Shown here piece after piece: positions 1-9,403 of a stretch of DNA of 26,206 nt. The number at the start of each line of letters is the position of its first letter. Position 1 is the first letter of the stretch. Source of the DNA: Eubacterium sp. UBA4343 (lineage in GTDB: Bacteria > Bacillota > Clostridia > Lachnospirales > Lachnospiraceae); NCBI GenBank assembly GCA_002394235.1, contig DGTF01000069.1, forward strand, positions 1-26,206, written 5' to 3'. The notes under the pieces were generated by a model, which was not told where the DNA came from, ran no database searches, and worked only from the letters and a program-made list of their open reading frames with translations. Both the position numbers and the translations under genes were made by a program.

Positions 1-46
1 TACTTCAACCAGAAGTCGAACTTAAAGCCAAAATTTCGGATATTTT

Positions 47-60
47 AAGTTCCACCCCTC
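47..60 (+). repeat. IS30 left terminal inverted repeat
   Basis: The 14 bases AAGTTCCACCCCTC match the reverse complement of 1546-1559 without mismatch. Pairing stops at position 46 and at position 61, which sets the repeat length. This end is distal to the transposase start, downstream of its stop codon. Confidence 0.85.
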
Positions 61-122
61 TTTTTCTGTATGGAGTGGCTCTGATATCCCATCGGCTCCG
101 GCGTTGTACGATTTATGTTTTT

Positions 123-1427
123 TTATTTGAGGAGGCTCGGATTCAGGCATATCTCATCGGTCGGGATGAGAGTGAGTCCGAGCTTTTTTAATGTCTCCTC
201 GCCGTATTGGAAAGCGAACACTTCGTAGGGACTTTTATCACCGAAAGTTTTTCGCTTATACGAATTGATATGGCTCATCATAAGAGATATCTTTTCCTGA
301 GAATACGGTGTTATATCGGTGTGTTTTGGGATGATTCGGCGGATCATCTCATGACGGACTTCGCAGCTTCCTTTCTGATAAGGGGCTGATGAGTCGCAGT
401 AAAAAACGCGGCTTCGTCTGTTGCCGTTAGCATCGAATTCGATGCGTTTCGGGTCAGAGAATTCACTGCCGTTATCGGCCAGACACACGGGAAACAAGGT
501 TATAAAAATATCGGGCCGAAGTTCAAGGTACAGCTTGTCAAAAATATCTGAGACAGATCTGGCATCATTATGATCGCGGCGGAAAGCAAGCTGGAGGCCA
601 GTCGAAACAAAAGTCACTGTAAGGAGTACAGCACCATTTTTGATGCCTTCTACAGAATCCAGCTGGACGACAGGTGTATCGGGATTCTGACGAATGAATG
701 CTTCATAGTCTCTGCGTGTACGGCCTTCGCGACACCTGGTGTCTACTTTGATCGTATCGGGTTTCTTTCTGCGTGGACTCATGCGAATTGTTCTTGGCAT
801 ATCTATGTTTCTTGCCTTGAAAAGACCGGCATCTACATATTTGTAGAGCGTTCTCTCGCTTACCATGAGTTCATCTCGGTGATTCAGATAAATATGATGA
901 AGGGATTGCCCCTTGATCAATAAAGGCGAGATGATGGCATCAAGACGGCTGACATCTCCATCTGAAACAGCGGCGCCGAGCCTTGATTCAGATAATACGG
1001 TAGTGTACTCATCCTGCGCCGATTCAGCATTATATGTACGCTTTTCAAGTGTACAGAAGCGTCGGCTCTCACAACCATTGCATACATAAGGAGGCTTCAG
1101 GAGTTTAGAGCATATCTCTTCCTTAAAGTCCAGGCAGGTATCTGTGCATCTGCCACAACTTGCGCAACGATGGTCGCGGCTTCCGTGACCGAACGAACAT
1201 TTATCGCAGATGCCGTAATAATGGCAATGCGTACGGTTGACGCAGTTGTTGAATGAGCGGCCATAGGCACCTGATTTCTTAAAAACCAGATGAGAACGGA
1301 CCTCCTTGGAAATGGTGGTGCAGTCCTTGTCTATCGATGAGGCAATGGCTTTGAAGGATTGATGGTTATCGAGTCCGCGTTCGATAGTGATTCTGTCTTC
1401 CAGTGTCATCTGTTTGTATTTGGCCAT
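123..1427 (-). CDS. IS30-family DDE transposase
   Basis: The 434-residue protein catalyses cut-and-join of the surrounding element. The N-terminus (MAKYKQMTLEDR) begins a helix-turn-helix of IS30 type over residues 5-45. Residues 62-125 form a cysteine-rich region with repeated CxxC pairs, likely zinc-binding and seen in many clostridial IS30 proteins. The catalytic core shows D257 (VQLDSVEG), D318 (LADNGSEF) and E356 (KGSCEVRHEMIRR), so the DDE triad is complete. The start at 1427 has an AGGAGG site 7 nt upstream; a longer reading frame from 1478 has no such site. No frameshift or stop interrupts the gene. Family assignment is secure; activity is not shown. Confidence 0.93.
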   Translation of the reverse strand: MAKYKQMTLEDRITIERGLDNHQSFKAIASSIDKDCTTISKEVRSHLVFKKSGAYGRSFNNCVNRTHCHYYGICDKCSFGHGSRDHRCASCGRCTDTCLDFKEEICSKLLKPPYVCNGCESRRFCTLEKRTYNAESAQDEYTTVLSESRLGAAVSDGDVSRLDAIISPLLIKGQSLHHIYLNHRDELMVSERTLYKYVDAGLFKARNIDMPRTIRMSPRRKKPDTIKVDTRCREGRTRRDYEAFIRQNPDTPVVQLDSVEGIKNGAVLLTVTFVSTGLQLAFRRDHNDARSVSDIFDKLYLELRPDIFITLFPVCLADNGSEFSDPKRIEFDANGNRRSRVFYCDSSAPYQKGSCEVRHEMIRRIIPKHTDITPYSQEKISLMMSHINSYKRKTFGDKSPYEVFAFQYGEETLKKLGLTLIPTDEICLNPSLLK

Positions 1428-1476
1428 TTGGGTTCCTCCTGTTCTGCCGGAGCAGCAGGTCAGACCACAAAACAGC

Positions 1477-1482
1477 ATTATA
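1477..1482 (-). promoter_or_regulatory. Probable -10 box of the transposase promoter
   Basis: On the minus strand this reads TATAAT, about 50 nt upstream of the transposase start codon. The -35 region is poor. An imperfect inverted repeat (AGTC...GACT, 1482-1498) covers the spacer, so transcription could be sensitive to a bound protein or to local structure. The assignment rests on the -10 match alone. Confidence 0.4.
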
Positions 1483-1545
1483 GTCTTTCAGAAGGACTAA
1501 GTTCCACTTTCTTTTCGGAAAGATTAACTTCCGCTCTGACGTTTG

Positions 1546-1559
1546 GAGGGGTGGAACTT
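1546..1559 (-). repeat. IS30 right terminal inverted repeat
   Basis: GAGGGGTGGAACTT is the exact reverse complement of 47-60. It lies about 120 bp upstream of the transposase start codon, leaving room for the transposase promoter between the end and the gene. Confidence 0.85.
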
Positions 1560-1611
1560 TCAAATTCAATTCACGATATAATTATATTCATAAATTATTA
1601 TCAAATAATGC

Positions 1612-1640
1612 TTGACAAAGTAAAGATATATCAATATTAT
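1612..1640 (+). promoter_or_regulatory. Strong sigma-A promoter with AT-rich UP-like region
   Basis: TTGACA at 1612-1617 and TATTAT at 1635-1640 are separated by exactly 17 bp. The 45 bp upstream (about 1567-1611) are almost pure A/T, as in UP elements of stable-RNA promoters. The predicted transcription start is near 1647. No protein start codon with a ribosome binding site follows in the next 380 nt, so the promoter appears to serve the candidate RNA gene. Confidence 0.7.
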
Positions 1641-2035
1641 ATAAGTAACAACAAGATATCTTTCCGAACCGGAAGTTTCCTCTTTTCTTCCCTTTGAAGA
1701 GTTCCTGACAGAAGATAGTGCAGAAACTCCACAGAAGAGAAACCTTCCCGGAACTGTCAGAGGATGGTTCTCGGAAGAGAATGAATTCGAGAGAGCAGAT
1801 GCTTATGGTGAACCTGCACAGCAGGTTGCAGAAATGACGATTCCAGGAACGCGAAATGCTTCTGAAGGCAGAAGATGAGTGATTCAAAGGAAGAGAGAAT
1901 TCAAAAGTCAGCACTGAATACAGAATTCGGAAACGCCGTTAATATCTGACGAAGAAGACCAGAAACCCCAGAGGGAAAGATCTTCAGATTCAGGAGACAG
2001 GAAAGGAATCTTGATGAAATAACAGAATATAGAAA

Positions 2036-2072
2036 AGGAGGTTATAAAGTGAAGCTTCTAGAAATTCATTAA
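2036..2072 (+). other. Seven-codon GTG reading frame behind a perfect Shine-Dalgarno site
   Basis: AAGGAGG followed by TTATAAA leads to GTG at 2049 and a frame of seven codons (MKLLEIH) with a TAA stop at 2070-2072, directly before the stem of the terminator. It could be a leader or regulatory peptide, a start region left behind by a deletion, or a purine-rich structural part of the RNA that only resembles a ribosome binding site. I cannot tell which from this sequence alone. Confidence 0.25.
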
Positions 2073-2074
2073 AA

Positions 2075-2115
2075 GGGCTGTTTCGTGACGAGAAAGCGGA
2101 ACAGCCCATTTTTTT
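2075..2115 (+). terminator. Intrinsic terminator of the candidate RNA
   Basis: GGGCTGTTTCG at 2075-2085 pairs with CGGAACAGCCC at 2097-2107 (eleven pairs, one G-U), with an 11-nt loop and a run of seven T after one A. The orientation fits transcripts from the promoter at 1612-1640. Confidence 0.85.
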
Positions 2116-2460
2116 GTCCTCCTTCCTGTTTTTCTTTTCCTCTCTTCCTGAAATACAAACCTTTCGTCTGCTGAAGGCGGGAGTTCTCTGCAATCATGTC
2201 ATGCTGTGTGTAGTTGACCTTCCTTCTTTTTTCTCTCCGTTCTTATTCTATCTTCTTGATTCAAATCAATATTTCCATCTCATTTTCAGATCCTGCGAGC
2301 GGTAAGCCGGATCCACAGATAACTTTCGCTATTATTCATAATCCGGATTTTCTGATTTTATGCAGATGTATGCGTAATACATCTCTCTGCCATGTGGTTT
2401 GCGAATAATCATGGACTAAAGATATTTTGTCATAATCCTGCGAATTATATGCACAAATGA
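2116..2460. other. Gene-free stretch, pyrimidine-rich at its start
   Basis: No reading frame here has a credible start, length and ribosome binding site on the plus strand. The first 140 nt are rich in C and T on the plus strand. The only structured element seen is a perfect 8-bp inverted repeat at 2364-2384. Base composition is more AT-rich than in the flanking operons. Confidence 0.6.
2364..2384. repeat. Perfect 8-bp inverted repeat upstream of the V-ATPase promoter
   Basis: AGATGTAT and ATACATCT flank a 5-nt centre (GCGTA). The arms are AT-rich and no T-run follows, so it looks more like a protein-binding dyad than a terminator. It lies about 77 nt upstream of the -35 box of the V-ATPase operon. 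Its role is inferred from position only. Confidence 0.35.
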
Positions 2461-2489
2461 TTGAAAAACGTGGAACAGATGTCTATAAT
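2461..2489 (+). promoter_or_regulatory. Promoter of the V-ATPase operon
   Basis: TTGAAA at 2461-2466 and a perfect TATAAT at 2484-2489 are 17 bp apart. A start of transcription near 2496 would give a leader of about 254 nt before the first gene at 2750, long enough for leader control. The leader holds small stems: ACGGAT/ATCCGT (2513-2518 with 2548-2553), GCGA-TTTG-TCGC (2555-2566) and CCGGC/GCCGG (2624-2641). Just before the ribosome binding site, ACCG/CGGT at 2700-2713 precedes a T-rich run. No known riboswitch was recognised. Confidence 0.7.
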
Positions 2490-2749
2490 ATTGTTATCAT
2501 CAGTTTCAGACAACGGATGAATCCACACAGATCTTTTATGACACGCAATCCGTCGCGATTTGTCGCTTCTTCGATATGCAGAACGTTGCGTTTCATAAGT
2601 GGAATACCAGCCAATTGCACAGGCCGGCGGAGAGAAGCCGGATAACATCTCAAACGTATATCACTGACAACGCACCTATATTCTTGACCTATATTCGTGA
2701 CCGTAATGCCGGTGATTTTTTATTTTTGCAGAAAAGAGGTGGTGACAGT

Positions 2750-3064
2750 ATGCTGTCCGATGCGATTCAGACTGTGAAAGACGCGGAAGCGGAGGCCGAA
2801 GCCCGGATCATTGAAGCAAAGAACCGCGCCGCATCCATCGTAAAACAGGCAGGCATGGATGCGGACCGGATCCGGAAAGATGCGGAGCAGGAAGCCGCCG
2901 CAGATTATTCAGAGGAGATGGAAGCTGCGAAGGAAGCCGGAGAGCAGCTGCTGAGGGAAGCCTCTGCAGCTGCCGGGCAGGAATGCGCAAGGTTCAGGCA
3001 GAAGGCAGCGGAACAGGAACCGGCGGCAATAGAGAACGTGATACGCCTTGTACTTGGCGGATAA
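2750..3064 (+). CDS. V-type ATPase peripheral stalk subunit (AhaH / G-type)
   Basis: This 104-residue protein is almost entirely charged, alanine-rich heptad sequence (about residues 5-90: EAEAEARIIEAKNRAASIVK and similar), as expected for the long coiled coil that pairs with subunit E to form the peripheral stalk. It has no membrane segment. The chosen ATG at 2750 follows AGAGGTGG by 5-6 nt; an in-frame extension back to 2576 has no ribosome binding site and no coiled-coil character. It opens the operon and is followed after 17 nt by the a subunit, the position of ahaH in Methanosarcina. In Enterococcus hirae nomenclature the equivalent is NtpF. Sequence alone is low-complexity, so the call leans on context. 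Confidence 0.82.
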   Translation: MLSDAIQTVKDAEAEAEARIIEAKNRAASIVKQAGMDADRIRKDAEQEAAADYSEEMEAAKEAGEQLLREASAAAGQECARFRQKAAEQEPAAIENVIRLVLGG

Positions 3065-3081
3065 ATAAAGGTGGAATCTGA

Positions 3082-5570
<2,489 letters not shown>

Positions 5571-5637
5571 TGAACATCCGTTGTGCCGGAGAAAGTGTCA
5601 GCAGATTTGCAGAAAAGAGGATGACAGGGAGACAGAT

Positions 5638-6249
5638 ATGGAAGGATTAGAAAAGATTACCGGGAGTATCCTTCAGGAGGCCGGGGAGAAGGCTTCCGCC
5701 ATTCTCCGGAAGGCACAGGACGACGCGGAAGAAATATTGAAGAGGGCAGAGAACGAACGCACAGACCTGCTTGTCCGGACCAGACAGAAGGCAGAACGCG
5801 ACGCGGAGACCTATGCGGCATCGATTGCCTCCCGGGCTGCGCGAAAAACACGGGAGGCACTTCTCTCGGAAAAGCAGGCAATCATCCATGAGACCATACA
5901 GAAAGCCTGCCATGAACTGGCAGACAGAGATGACAGCCAGTATTTCAGGATGATTGAGAACCTTGTACGCAGATATATCCGGGCGGAAAACGGAGAGATC
6001 CTGTTTGGACAAAGAGATCTGCACAGACTTCCCTCCGGCTTTGAAGACCGGCTCAACCGGATCGCAGGGGACGCCGGTGGATCGCTTCAGATTTCCAGGA
6101 ATCCGGCGGATATAGAAAATGGATTTTTGCTTCGATACGGAGGAATTGACGAGAACTGTACTCTGAAAGCGCTCTTTGAGGAGAAGATGGATCTGTTGCA
6201 GGATGCGGTTCATGAGATGCTGTTCCGACAGGAGAAACGATATGAGTGA
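5638..6249 (+). CDS. ntpE: V-type ATPase subunit E (peripheral stalk)
   Basis: This 203-residue stalk protein anchors the A/B head to the membrane stator. Residues 1-110 are a charged coiled coil (MEGLEKITGSILQEAGEKA onwards) and the C-terminal 90 residues are the globular domain that contacts the catalytic head. The ATG at 5638 follows GGGAG; a longer frame from 5581 begins in the intergenic gap and adds a cysteine- and arginine-rich segment foreign to the family, so I reject it. The gene ends inside the start of the next one (8-nt overlap). Confidence 0.9.
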   Translation: MEGLEKITGSILQEAGEKASAILRKAQDDAEEILKRAENERTDLLVRTRQKAERDAETYAASIASRAARKTREALLSEKQAIIHETIQKACHELADRDDSQYFRMIENLVRRYIRAENGEILFGQRDLHRLPSGFEDRLNRIAGDAGGSLQISRNPADIENGFLLRYGGIDENCTLKALFEEKMDLLQDAVHEMLFRQEKRYE

Positions 6250-7216
6250 CCTGGACTACATATACGCGGTTGCCAGAATCCGGGTGAAAGAGAAGCTTCT
6301 GCTCTCGGACGAGGATATCCGGAGAATGTCCGAAATGAAGGACTGCAGGGAGATCCTGCAGTTCCTGTCTGACCGGGGATGGGGTGACGGTTCACCCCCA
6401 GCGGATGACGGTGTACAGATACTGGAAGCAGAAGAGAAGAAAACTGCGGATCTGATGAAGGAGCTCAAGGCGGATCCCGGTATTTTCCGGGTGCTTTCCT
6501 ACCCACGGCTGTATCACAATCTGAAGGCCGGAATCCGGGAGCTCTGCACAACGGATCACCCGGATCATCTGTATTATGACATCGAGGGTTTTGGAAAAGA
6601 GGAAATCCGCAGAATTCTCAGAGAAAAAGATTACGGTGCGCTCCCGGAACATATGCGAAAGCCGGCACAGCGGGCGCTGGAGACGATGATCCGCACCCAG
6701 AATGGTCAGAAATGCGATCTGATCATCGATCGGGGATGTCTGGATGCCTGCGGGAGAGCCGGACGCCGGTCCAAAAACCGGCTTCTGAAGGATTACGAAG
6801 AATCTTCAGTAGCTGTCACAGACATCAAAATAGCTGTGCGCGCACAGAGAACCGGTAAGGATCTGGAATTTCTGAAGGAGGCGCTCTCCCCGTGCAGCAC
6901 TCTGAATATCGATATTCTGGCAGCGGCGGCTGTCTCGGGAGAAGCTTCCCTCAATGATTATCTCAACAGTCATGGATTCGCGGAAGCTTGTGAGGCGCTG
7001 AAGGATTCCCCTTCCGCCTTTGAGTGCTGGTGCGACAACCGTATTATTGAAGCTATTCTTCCGCAGAAGAGAAACAGTGTGTCAGCCGGACCTCTGATCG
7101 CCTATTATCTGGCCAGAGAGAATGAGATACGAATGGTGCGGATTCTTCTGACGGCGAAGGCCAATGGCTTTTCCGTAGAGAATATACGTAAACGGATAAG
7201 GAAGATGTATGGTTAA
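6242..7216 (+). CDS. ntpC: V-type ATPase subunit C (d subunit)
   Basis: This 324-residue helical funnel protein sits on the c ring and couples it to the central D-F rotor shaft. The family hallmark near the N-terminus is seen in DLDYIYAVARIRVKEKLLL, and repeated helical AtpC-like modules end with a tail (RMVRILLTAKANGFS near residues 300-315) that resembles the family's common RNLRLILKGK-type motif. The start at 6242 has AGGAG 6-9 nt upstream and overlaps the E subunit gene by 8 nt; the stop overlaps the F subunit start by 8 nt, giving tight translational coupling E-C-F. Cys residues are few and no membrane segment is present. Confidence 0.9.
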   Translation: MSDLDYIYAVARIRVKEKLLLSDEDIRRMSEMKDCREILQFLSDRGWGDGSPPADDGVQILEAEEKKTADLMKELKADPGIFRVLSYPRLYHNLKAGIRELCTTDHPDHLYYDIEGFGKEEIRRILREKDYGALPEHMRKPAQRALETMIRTQNGQKCDLIIDRGCLDACGRAGRRSKNRLLKDYEESSVAVTDIKIAVRAQRTGKDLEFLKEALSPCSTLNIDILAAAAVSGEASLNDYLNSHGFAEACEALKDSPSAFECWCDNRIIEAILPQKRNSVSAGPLIAYYLARENEIRMVRILLTAKANGFSVENIRKRIRKMYG

Positions 7217-7532
7217 AATAGCAGTCATGGGCGATTATGACAGCATCTATGGCTTTGCGGCCATCGGGCTGTCCACATTTCCGATTCGGAACAACAACGC
7301 CGCAGAAGGGTCAAAAATCCTGAAGAATCTCGCGGAGAACGGTTTCGGCGTCATCTACATCACAGAGGAGCTGGCCGGCGTCCTTGCCGGCGAAATCAGC
7401 AGATACCGGGACAGACTGTTCCCCGCAATCATCCTGATACCGGGGATCCGGGGGAATACCGGCGAAGGCGTATCCTCAGTGAAGAAATCCGTGGAACAGG
7501 CGGTCGGAAGCGACATATTGTTTTCCGGCTGA
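7209..7532 (+). CDS. ntpG: V-type ATPase subunit F (central stalk)
   Basis: This 107-residue central-stalk subunit binds subunit D and forms the rotor shaft. The N-terminus MVKIAVMGDYDSIYGFAAIG is the usual opening of the Rossmann-like F fold, and a glycine-rich end (IPGIRGNTGEG) precedes the final helix. It is called NtpG in E. hirae and subunit F in archaeal and Thermus naming. It overlaps the C subunit gene by 8 nt. A gap of 99 nt with a perfect hairpin separates it from the catalytic A subunit gene. Confidence 0.9.
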   Translation: MVKIAVMGDYDSIYGFAAIGLSTFPIRNNNAAEGSKILKNLAENGFGVIYITEELAGVLAGEISRYRDRLFPAIILIPGIRGNTGEGVSSVKKSVEQAVGSDILFSG

Positions 7533-7557
7533 AGTCTTTACCCGGTATGATGATTCA

Positions 7558-7581
7558 GCGGACCGCATGCCCATGGTCCGC
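7558..7581 (+). repeat. Intercistronic hairpin between F and A subunit genes
   Basis: GCGGACC at 7558-7564 and GGTCCGC at 7575-7581 form a perfect seven-pair, GC-rich stem with a 10-nt loop. It lies 50 nt before the A subunit start and has no T-run, so it is not a terminator. Such stems can mark RNA processing or protect the downstream transcript, which would help make the A and B subunits in excess; that role is inference. Confidence 0.5.
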
Positions 7582-7631
7582 GTACGTCCCGCAGGTCCGA
7601 TGAAACAGGAAACAGAAGGAGAGCATATCGA

Positions 7632-9398
7632 ATGAGCACAGGTACAATCAGAAAAGTTGCCGGCCCTCTCGTGATCGCCGAAGGCATGCGTGATGCAAAT
7701 ATGTATGATGTCGTGCGTGTAAGCAGAGAAAGACTGATCGGTGAAATTATCGAGATGCACGGCGACAGGGCTTCCATACAGGTTTATGAGGAGACACAGG
7801 GCCTTGGTCCGGGCGAGCCGGTGGAATCTACCGGAGAGCCGCTGTCTGTGGAACTGGGTCCCGGACTGATCGGTTCCATCTACGACGGAATTCAGCGCCC
7901 CCTGAACAAGATCATGGAGATCACCGGGAGCAATCTGCTTTCCAGAGGAGTAGAAGTCCCGGCGCTCGATCATGAAAAGACATGGGAATTTACCGCATCC
8001 GTCAGGGCGGGGGACGAGGTTTCCGCAGGCGACATCATCGGTACCGTTCAGGAAACCACGGTCGTCACGCACAGGATCATGGTTCCCAATGGAATCAGCG
8101 GCAGCATACGCGAGATCCGGTCCGGATCCTTCCGCATCGATGACACGGTCGCTGTTGTGGAGACAGGAGCCGGCGAAGTAAACCTCACACTGATGCAGAA
8201 GTGGCCGGTGCGAAGAGAACGCCCCTATGCCAGGAAACTGCCGCCGGAGATGCCGCTGATCACGGGCCAGCGCGTAATCGATGCTTTCTTTCCAATCGCG
8301 AAGGGCGGCGTCGCTGCAGTTCCGGGCCCTTTCGGCTCCGGCAAAACAGTAATTCAGCATCAGCTGGCCAAATGGGCTGACGCGGATATCGTTGTCTATA
8401 TCGGCTGCGGCGAGCGCGGAAATGAAATGACCGATGTTCTGAATGAATTTCCGGAGCTTACAGACCCCCGGACGGGTGAGTCCCTGATGCAGCGGACTAT
8501 CCTGATTGCAAATACATCGGATATGCCGGTGGCGGCGCGTGAAGCGTCGATCTATACCGGAATTACGATTGCTGAATACTTCCGGGACATGGGATATTCC
8601 GTTGCGCTGATGGCCGATTCCACATCCAGATGGGCAGAGGCGCTCCGTGAAATGTCCGGCCGGCTCGAGGAAATGCCCGGTGAGGAGGGCTACCCCGCTT
8701 ACCTTGGTTCTCGTCTGGCACAGTTCTATGAGCGCGCGGGCCATGTCATCGCACTCGGAAAGGATGGAAGAGAGGGCGCGCTTTCCGCAATCGGCGCCGT
8801 TTCTCCGCCCGGAGGCGATATTTCCGAGCCGGTGTCACAGGCCACGCTGCGGATTGTCAAGGTGTTCTGGGCACTGGACGCGGATCTCGCATACCAGCGC
8901 CATTTTCCGGCCATCAACTGGCTGACGAGCTACAGTCTCTACCTCGAAACCATGGGAAAATGGTTCGACCGGAAGGTAGAACCGGACTGGATGGATATCC
9001 GGCAGAACCTGATGAGCCTGCTTCAGGATGAGGCATCTCTGAATGAAATTGTAAAAATGGTGGGCATGGATGCGCTCTCTCCGGAAGACCGCCTGAAAAT
9101 GGAGGCGGCCAGGTCTATCCGTGAGGACTTCCTGCATCAGAATTCCTTTGACGAGACAGATACTTATACCTCTCTGAAAAAGCAGTACTACATGATGAAA
9201 CTGGTATATGCCTACTATACCTACAGCGTCAGAGCCCTGAAGGAGGGCGCGGATATCAATGACCTTGTCCGTATGCCTGTCCGGGAACAGATCGGCCGTT
9301 ACAAATACATCGACGAGAAGGCCATCGGCCGCGCGTACGAGGACACACTTGCGGAACTTGCTTCCGAAACCGCGGAAGCGGCAGCAAAGGAGGAGTGA
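7632..9398 (+). CDS. ntpA: V-type ATPase catalytic subunit A
   Basis: This 588-residue subunit hydrolyses or makes ATP in the A3B3 head. The N-terminal barrel begins with [16 protein letters not shown]. The Walker A loop is GPFGSGKT at 232-239 with K238, and the catalytic glutamate is E261 in GCGERGNEM. The A-specific non-homologous insert lies between the barrel and the nucleotide domain (about residues 115-190). The later motif [20 protein letters not shown] is present. Length matches the family (580-600). The ATG follows AAGGAG by 9 nt. All catalytic residues are intact. The B subunit start lies 5 nt beyond this stop. Confidence 0.97.
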   Translation: MSTGTIRKVAGPLVIAEGMRDANMYDVVRVSRERLIGEIIEMHGDRASIQVYEETQGLGPGEPVESTGEPLSVELGPGLIGSIYDGIQRPLNKIMEITGSNLLSRGVEVPALDHEKTWEFTASVRAGDEVSAGDIIGTVQETTVVTHRIMVPNGISGSIREIRSGSFRIDDTVAVVETGAGEVNLTLMQKWPVRRERPYARKLPPEMPLITGQRVIDAFFPIAKGGVAAVPGPFGSGKTVIQHQLAKWADADIVVYIGCGERGNEMTDVLNEFPELTDPRTGESLMQRTILIANTSDMPVAAREASIYTGITIAEYFRDMGYSVALMADSTSRWAEALREMSGRLEEMPGEEGYPAYLGSRLAQFYERAGHVIALGKDGREGALSAIGAVSPPGGDISEPVSQATLRIVKVFWALDADLAYQRHFPAINWLTSYSLYLETMGKWFDRKVEPDWMDIRQNLMSLLQDEASLNEIVKMVGMDALSPEDRLKMEAARSIREDFLHQNSFDETDTYTSLKKQYYMMKLVYAYYTYSVRALKEGADINDLVRMPVREQIGRYKYIDEKAIGRAYEDTLAELASETAEAAAKEE

Positions 9399-9403
9399 TC
9401 GGA

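Larger units (their letters stand above)
47..1559 (-). mobile_element. IS30-family insertion sequence, apparently complete
   Basis: A single transposase gene lies between 14-bp perfect terminal inverted repeats, AAGTTCCACCCCTC at 47-60 and its reverse complement at 1546-1559, giving an element of about 1.51 kb, usual for IS30. The outer nine bases of the repeat recur inside the right end at 1499-1507, and form an inverted repeat with the terminus 43 nt further out. I see no convincing 2-3 bp target duplication (TTT on the left, TCA on the right), so the exact ends may be off by a base or one flank may have been rearranged. The transposase frame is intact, so the copy could be active. It sits about 50 bp upstream of the promoter of the candidate noncoding RNA. 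Confidence 0.85.
1647..2115 (+). ncRNA. Candidate structured noncoding RNA, about 470 nt, family unknown
   Basis: A near-consensus promoter and an intrinsic terminator bound a stretch without a credible gene. It is purine-rich and holds many short perfect hairpins with tight loops: 1660-1675 (triloop AAC, one bulge), 1767-1782 (GGAA, a GNRA loop), 1811-1827 (seven pairs, triloop ACA) and 1859-1874 (six pairs, loop AAGG). Longer-range pairings are also possible: 1705-1711 with 1754-1760 (CTGACAG/CTGTCAG), 1907-1911 with 1946-1950, and 1941-1955 with 1981-1990 in two bulged blocks. One frame is open from 1645 to 1878 but its only ATG is at 1834 and lacks a ribosome binding site. Size and style recall the large ornate RNAs of Firmicutes (ROOL, GOLLD, OLE), but I cannot assign a family. 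The alternative is a decayed gene. Confidence 0.5.

Noticed and set aside
1645..1878. Plus-strand open frame of 77 codons inside the candidate RNA.
   Set aside because: It begins right after a stop without ATG, GTG or TTG near a ribosome binding site; its only ATG, at 1834, is late and has no site. It remains possible as a relic gene.
1588..1914. Minus-strand frame of 108 codons opposite the candidate RNA.
   Set aside because: No ribosome binding site, Ser/Arg/Cys/Phe-rich composition as expected from the reverse of purine-rich DNA, and no recognisable domain.
2000..2109. Minus-strand 39-codon frame (ATG at 2109) with a hydrophobic C-terminal half and an AGGAGG-like site, antisense to the end of the candidate RNA; would resemble a type I toxin.
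   Set aside because: The apparent ribosome binding site falls in a long pyrimidine tract that gives many such matches, no minus-strand promoter was found upstream, and the start overlaps the terminator stem.
2576..2749. In-frame upstream extension of the first V-ATPase gene.
   Set aside because: No ribosome binding site at 2576 and the added residues lack the coiled-coil pattern; ATG 2750 has a good site and gives the family length.
7476..8744. Long minus-strand frame (422 codons) opposite the V-ATPase A subunit gene.
   Set aside because: It is the shadow of a highly conserved gene on the plus strand; His/Arg/Cys-rich composition and no family resemblance.
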